Origin: Thuidium tamariscinum
Lineage: Eukaryota > Streptophyta > Bryopsida > Hypnales > Thuidiaceae
Assembly (NCBI GenBank): GCA_947034885.2
Contig: OX344754.2
Location: 15,704,501-15,768,500, forward strand
DNA: 64,000 nt
Reading direction: 5' to 3'
Shown here in pieces: positions 58,359-64,000 of this stretch. The stretch's first letter is position 1, and each line of letters starts with the position of its first letter. The notes beneath the pieces are model-generated. The model was not told where the DNA came from, did not search any database, and saw nothing but the letters and a program-made list of their open reading frames with translations. Made by a program: the position numbers and the translations under genes.

Positions 58359-59664
58359 TGGGATTGTTCTCTTCGCAATTCCCTATGTTGTCTAAGAACT
58401 ACAAACTAGTCCTAATAACCCAATTTTCTAAATTTTTGGAAAAAGAACACTTATATTATTTTGTTGCATTTTGCAACAATACTAATGACTTTTTTTGGAG
58501 TACTTTTAAATTAGGAAATTAATTAATTAATTAAATTAATATTGAACATAGTACAATCTCAACGACATCAGATTATTGATGTGGCTCTATTCCCAAAGTT
58601 CCCATAGTCTAGGGACTTGCTGTTTCTTCTTATGCTCAAATTTCATTTGATGTTGTTCTTGCAATAAATCCAAATTTCAACTTAGAATTTTTAGAAAAAA
58701 GATTTGAATGCATTAATTTGAAAAAACTTACAATCAAACCTATTTAAACATAAAAAGATGAAGATTTTAGGCATTACTTTGAAAGAAATATTTCAAAAAA
58801 ATCTTGAGGCTTGAAAAATGCTTCAAGAATACACAAGTCACGGATTATCTTTGTAGAGGTCCAAAGAGCTCTTCTTTCCAAAATTATTGATAAATTGATG
58901 TTTCCCATAATCAATGGATAGATGTTTTTATAATCATGTTTCAAAGTTAGACTCTTGTTAAATATACTTGCAACTATCAATATTTTAAAACATATATGCC
59001 AATGTTCAAAAGGATTGGAGAAATAGAAGATTTTTTTTTCTTAAGAAGAGTAATCCAACAAAAAATTTGAAAAATTTGTAATTATAAAAATGGGTTATTT
59101 TTTGGATTGATACACTCTACTCAAGATGGGCATCAATCAAAAAAAGGTTACTTGAACTTTTAGGGGTTATTTTTCTGAGTAGGTTTCTTTTCTTGAATAC
59201 TTGAAGATTAATTCTAGTCCGTCTAATTTTATTTTTCCTAAAATTCATTGTAATTTTTACTATTGTATTTAATTCCTCAAGCCATCAAGGTAACTACATC
59301 TAAAAATGCACACATAAGCAATTTAACATGGTTCCCATTACTATATGAGAAAACTATTTGTAGAGTCTTAGTTATTGATAGTTGAAAGAGGATTCCTCAC
59401 TCCTCTTAAAATGTATTTTTTAGACACCATTTGAATAAACAATAAATTTTGAAAGGATTAAACCTAAAATTAATTATAAACTCTTATGAATAGTGGAAGT
59501 ACATTTTAGGTAAGAATCTACATTGATTGGTTTTAGAAAATAGTTGAAATTAGGTGTAGATACCTTACTTCACTAGAAAATTCATCTACCTAATTCTCAA
59601 ATTTGAACATTCAAAATTCTACATACTACTAAAAGAGATTCCAATGTACAAACAATGTGCCCTA

Positions 59665-60170
59665 AGTAGCCCTTTTTTTTAACACGATGGGGCCAGATTG
59701 CACTATTTCAAACTAAATGTCTTTTTTTTGCCAAATAAAAGTATTCTTTTTTGCCACAAATTTTCCAATTTTCTTTTAACCCTCGAAGGACAGACCGGTG
59801 GCGGTGAAAATCATGCATTTTGATACTGTGTGACATCATCTCCTTTGAAAAAGCCGAATATACACATTGGAAGTCAAAGTACTTTTGAAGATCTTCCCTT
59901 TCCACTCCCAATACTAAGGATGAAAAGTTGCATTTCTGTCATGGAAGGAAAGATTCTTTGTCATTCAAAGAACTCCAAATGTCCGTGGCAGCGTTCAAGG
60001 GTTAAAATATGGATGAAGTTGCCAAATTTGGATGAAAAAGTGTATGAATATGGTGAAAAAGTGTTTTTAAGTTCAAAAGATGGATGAATGTAGAAATACA
60101 ATGCTTCACAAAAATTTGAAGTGATCGCCATCTTGGCACTTTTTCAAAAAATTTAAAAAAAAAGGATTGG
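59665..60170. mobile_element. MITE related to 1161-1428, carrying a nested insertion
   Basis: T-rich left and A-rich right ends, a GCCAGATTGCAC block, and GGATGAAGTTGCC, GGATGAATG and TTGGCACTTTTTC phrases match 1161-1428 in order. The extra length comes from the TTAA element inserted at 59780-60001. Confidence 0.55.
59780..60001. mobile_element. Short TTAA-flanked element with piggyBac-like ends, 222 bp
   Basis: The left end is CCCTCGAAGGAC and the inverted right end CCCTTGAACGCTGCCAC, flanked by TTAA at 59776-59779 and 60002-60005. The ends match the 973-bp element at 3231-4203 (CCCCTGAACGTC and CCCCTAAAGGACTG), so both belong to one family. There is no ORF. Confidence 0.65.
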
Positions 60171-63100
60171 CTCTAAGTCAGATCAGGGTGTAATAACTAA
60201 AGTGTTGGAAAAAAATAAATTGAAGAATCTGAGAAAGTGAGTATGCAGGAAGTTGAATGAGGTTTATAAGTTATCTGGATGTTGATACGGCCAGCGAACA
60301 GTAGGGTATCACCGTGGATTGCAGACACCTGCTGCCCTTCCAGAGCGTCCACTTCCATTTCACGGTAATACACCCCTATTTCTGCGGCGATAGGTGCATC
60401 TCTTTCGCAGAGGACCCAGTCAGTGCAGGAGCAAATGCCACTTCATATTTTCTGTCTGCAGATTGATTGCAATTTGGGAATGACGGATGCGGGCCGGCCC
60501 GGTCTTTGTGTGGTTGCGATGTGAAAGTTAGTACAGGAATTCGTCTGATTCGATTGAAAGCTCCGGTTTTCGTTGTTGCAGAGAAACCCCGGCCGAATGT
60601 TCTTTCACAATTGTTTTGGTGCGGAGACGGTAGAGAGCAAGCTTCCTGAAGGATAATGCCAAAGTAGGAGGAGCCGCTGTTGTTGCGGATTAGCGTTTCT
60701 TTTTGTTTCTGATTCTCTTTGTATTCTCCACTTTTTCAGTAGTTTGAAGCGATGTTTTTGTAATACTGACTTCAAGTGATGCAATTCAAGTTTGGTATAC
60801 ACCTCCCCTGCTGCAGTTTCATCTTTTAATTCGCCTTTAGTCATTATCTCCAGTTCATTGGAGATCGGTTGAGTTCAAGAGCCAGCGAGATTTCGCATCC
60901 TCTGGCGATTGGCGAGTGGCGCTGGCGCCACTGGAGGTTGGATCTTGTTTTTACCGACTTTTGTTGCTGCATAAGCTTTTGTTGTTTTCAATTGTAAGAC
61001 TCCAGTTCTTTGTTTTTCATGACGCCGGAGTTGAACACTACTTTGTCGGTAACTTGGAGGTAACTCATCACTGTGTTTTGATTCTAGTCCTGCCTTGGCC
61101 ATTGATTTCACTTCACTCTTTAATTTTTCTTGATGGACACATGATCAATACAGGAGAACGTCTGTGCGATTGCCTTCGGAGTAGAGATTAGGAGGTGCAA
61201 GAGGAGACAAGCGAAGTCGGTGAAAGGTGACCTGCTGTTGTACTAAATTTTAGCTCAAATACAAGTGTGCCTAATGACTTTGAGTGAGTGGTTGCAGATA
61301 CAATGAGCTTAGCGCGACTTCGAAATCTCCGCGTTTGAATAGGAGTTAGGGTTTACCAAGAATAGGGGCGGGACTACTCTCTACCTTTGATTGCTTCAAT
61401 TGCGCACATGTCTCTCACGAACAGATATTTGGCATTTGAATTAGTTGGTAGCGTGCCCTTAGAATGCATTCTCAACTTGCACGTAGAATGTGCAGGCAAT
61501 TCAGACGTGAATGGTTTAGCCTTCGAACTGATAGTGCAGACACTTCAGACGTTGTAGACTTTGAACGTTTTGCCTTTTCAGCAGTCCCGGATTATGGTAT
61601 TTTTTATGCGAATCTTCCTCATTTCAATTTGGTTCTACATCGCTGTTTATATGCTTTCAAATTCGCCATATGGTCATTCATGGAGAATGATGTTTTTGGC
61701 AGGTTGATACTGCAGGCAGAGTACAGAGAGCAAGTTGAAGGAGGGGCATGCAGTCTAGAGTGCCTTGCAACGTACACGAGCTCACGTCGGTGCACATGTT
61801 TTCAATGCTGGACAGGTATTTCGTTAATAGCATCTACCAATCGCTTTTATTTAACGAATTTCACTGTCAAATGTGCGAACCATTTCTGAGGATTCAGATA
61901 CTGTCACTCGCTTGGATAGGACCCTATGGATTGAAAGGAAGTTAGGTATCTTTGTCTGAGTACTGTACTAAATACTGTCTTCGATGATGTGGTTGAGTCT
62001 TAAGTACCCGCTGTAGTTAGGTGGTTATCATGGAATGAATTTTTTTGCACATGCACTCTTTTGGAGATCGATTTTTGGGATGGATTGCAGGTATAGATAG
62101 AGTGAATATGAGGTGCATGCAGGAAGATTGACCACCATGTATCTCGAGTTGTGCAATCTACTTCTTCTGAGAATTGTGTTGGATCTACCGAAGAGTGTGT
62201 GTATGCTTGAAAGTTTTCTTTGTCCGTTTTTAGTCAAAAAACGTTGAAATTAGAGTAATGAGACGACGTTAGCTAATTGATCCTATTGCTTCTCCTATTC
62301 TGTGGCAGTTGGTTGTATTCGTTATGTGTTAATTTTGTGTTGATCAGCTGAGAAATGCTTGGATATAGTATTTGAGTCGATTGCCAGTTGTTTGCTTTAG
62401 GTCAAGTAGGAGATTCTTGAATCATAGGGCGCTCATTCTCGTATTGTAAGGGAATTCCGACAAAGTCATGATAGATAGGGAAGTGCCCATTGCGCAGGGT
62501 TCCCTTCTGCGTCTCTGTTCGATTTTCGGCTCTGAAAGATCCTGAAGATTGTGTTTGTTGTGCTTAACTGTTTGTCGGTAGAGTTTCTAATCGCACAGGC
62601 ACTGCATAAGATTTGATACCTCTAGTGCTGAACCTAATCGACACTGCTGTGTTCCATTACCCCGAGTGGTCCAGTATTATTTACTTGCTAAATCATTGTG
62701 CGATTAAGCTGAGAGTTGACAACAACGATGCTTTGATTATACAGCTTGGAAGTATGGTCGTGATATAACCTTTGTTCTTGGTGTTTAGCTTCGGTGAAAT
62801 CAAAAGTCGTCTCTGACCTGTAAATTGTTTATGTCATATCCGTGATGCATGGTCTATCACAAAGGTGTTAAGTTACAATAGATTGATTTGGAAATTCATG
62901 TAGTTTAATTGGTGAAAATGAGGCAAGAACATAGATCCCCTTGGCTGATTGTTCGACAAGTAAATAATGTGACCTTATAAAAGGATGATGCTAGGGGGCA
63001 TGATGAGACTTACATGAAGATGCCACTGTCGTTGACATCTCTGCAGGTGGTGAGACGAATTTCCGGACTTTTTCAGAGGCAGTTCGTGGAGATTCTGTGG

Positions 63101-63237
63101 TGCTATGTATAGCTATTCGAGGTGATCTTTATTACTGTCGATGGATCACTGGGAGACGGGGGCATTCCTAGAACATATATTTGATATTCCCATTTCTACT
63201 GACAAATTTGGAATTTGAGGAATTACTGCCACTCAAC
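60171..63237 (+). promoter_or_regulatory. Upstream region and probable spliced 5' UTR of the metacaspase gene
   Basis: The composition becomes gene-like at about 60280 and stays so up to the ATG. Short ORFs here (60467-60649, 61464-61889) show no family features. T-rich, CTGCAG-ended acceptor-like sites (for example near 60463 and 63047) suggest a long leader with introns, but no structure can be proven. Confidence 0.4.
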
Positions 63238-64000
63238 ATGGGGGAGGAGAGGAAAGTCAAGTGCAGCAAGTGTCAAGTGGAGGCGCTAGTGACACTGCCT
63301 CCGGATACGAAGTCCATCATCTGCGAGCACTGCTTGGCAGTAATCCATGTGACCTCTGCACAAGATGGTTCGACCTCATCGACGGCTGTCCTCAATTCGC
63401 CGCATCCTGCCGTGCCATATCTGGAGGGTAGAAGTAGTCCGAGTTCTGATCCTCACAACTCCCTTTCTGGTTCCATAAGTCTCCCCCCTCCAAATCAGCA
63501 ACACTCTCCTTTTCATCACCATGACCCCATTCCCAGCCAACACCCGCTGGCCCAGTTTCGCTCCATTTCTATGTCGCGAACCCAAGTTCCCGGACAACCT
63601 CTTTTTCAGCATCAGTCGTCCTTCAAAGCAGGACCAGTGACTGACCGGAGCATGCTCAACCTTCCGAGCATTTTGGTCTCAGAACCAAAAATAATTGAGG
63701 ACCCTAGTCTGATTCAGTTCTCACACAGTGTGCCTCCAGAAGAATCCAGTCCAAGACACCCTCTGGAAAGCTCGCCTTCCTCGAAGGCGAGGCGGCCACC
63801 AATCACTCCTGGATCAACAAAACCCGCTGTTCCCTTACCAACGCAAGGCGTACAGCTTTATCGTCACAATTCTTCCTCAAACCCGTTGCAGTACAGTCCT
63901 AAGCCATTCAATGCACAAGGTTCTAAGAGAGCCGTTGTTTGTGGGATTGCGTACCGAGGGACATCCATTGAGCTCAAAGGATGCTTGAATGATGCTAAGT
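63238..64000 (+). CDS. Type I metacaspase, 5' part (runs off the window)
   Basis: The open frame begins with an LSD1-type zinc finger (Cys9, Cys12, Cys29, Cys32 in a CxxC-x16-CxxC arrangement). A long Pro/Ser/Gln/His-rich prodomain follows (about residues 40-225), and then the start of the caspase-like p20 domain at residue 230 (KRAVVCGIAYRG...ELKGCLNDAK). This layout defines plant type I metacaspases, Ca2+-dependent Arg/Lys-specific cysteine proteases that regulate cell death; the zinc finger is shared with LSD1. The catalytic His and Cys lie beyond position 64000. The last bases (GCTAAGT) could also be a splice donor. The start is supported because the zinc finger begins eight residues after the Met. 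Confidence 0.9.
   Translation, partial: MGEERKVKCSKCQVEALVTLPPDTKSIICEHCLAVIHVTSAQDGSTSSTAVLNSPHPAVPYLEGRSSPSSDPHNSLSGSISLPPPNQQHSPFHHHDPIPSQHPLAQFRSISMSRTQVPGQPLFQHQSSFKAGPVTDRSMLNLPSILVSEPKIIEDPSLIQFSHSVPPEESSPRHPLESSPSSKARRPPITPGSTKPAVPLPTQGVQLYRHNSSSNPLQYSPKPFNAQGSKRAVVCGIAYRGTSIELKGCLNDAK

Larger units (their letters stand above)
52951..59664. other. AT-rich intergenic region, no gene seen
   Basis: About 6.7 kb of AT-rich DNA. It contains a four-unit tandem repeat (53370-53732), a local duplication (53880-54120), repeats at 55375-55670 and two MITEs (55657-55940 and 58071-58358). No ORF is convincing. Confidence 0.6.

Noticed and set aside
1-64000. CRISPR arrays, bacterial operons or ribosome-binding sites
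   Set aside because: The window is plant nuclear DNA with spliced genes; the tandem repeats present lack the short, identical repeat-spacer layout.

Overview
The window is nuclear DNA of a land plant. It holds a plant-type MED12 gene, a PsbP-like thylakoid lumen protein gene with a twin-arginine signal, a type I metacaspase with an LSD1 zinc finger, an NDR1/HIN1-like (LEA_2) gene and two CYP71-clan P450 genes. Compact genes with short introns sit in very AT-rich, MITE-rich intergenic DNA, which suggests a bryophyte, perhaps a moss. The species cannot be fixed from the sequence alone.

Layout. 1-4.2 kb is AT-rich and repeat-dense, with one orphan exon-like ORF and several nested MITEs. 4.2-7.9 kb is the first P450 gene in a segmental duplication whose partner lies about 20.5 kb away (24.8-28.4 kb). 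Between the two copies are a long intact hAT transposase ORF (10.97-13.2 kb), a tRNA-like element, a non-autonomous CACTA element (13.9-15.8 kb) holding a large foldback and a pol III-type box pair, a seven-exon PsbP-like gene (18.5-21.3 kb) with an in-frame stop, a field of periodic repeats and an orphan C-terminal exon. 28.4-35.2 kb is gene-free and AT-rich. 36.4-37.1 kb is an NHL/LEA_2 gene. A 5S rRNA-like relic lies near 38 kb. 39.6-51.8 kb is a complete 17-exon MED12 gene on the minus strand, encoding about 2,272 aa, with a GC-rich upstream region to about 52.9 kb. 53-60.2 kb is again AT-rich with tandem repeats and MITEs. 60.3-64 kb is the upstream region and first 254 codons of a metacaspase that runs off the window.

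The genes do not form a pathway; this is an ordinary gene-sparse plant locus. MED12 acts in the Mediator kinase module, the PsbP-like protein in the thylakoid lumen, the metacaspase in proteolysis or cell death, the NHL protein at membranes, and the P450s in specialised metabolism at the ER.

The most unusual signals are: a MITE family with TTAA target duplications and CCCT-type (piggyBac-like) ends, proven in one case by an empty site in the duplicate copy; mosaic divergence between the two P450 copies, concentrated in exon 2 at replacement sites; a GC-AG first intron in MED12; a TGA at a conserved tryptophan position in the PsbP-like gene; and a 54-nt tRNA-like fold with no anticodon arm. 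All exon structures were inferred by eye from splice signals, reading frame and remembered family sequences.
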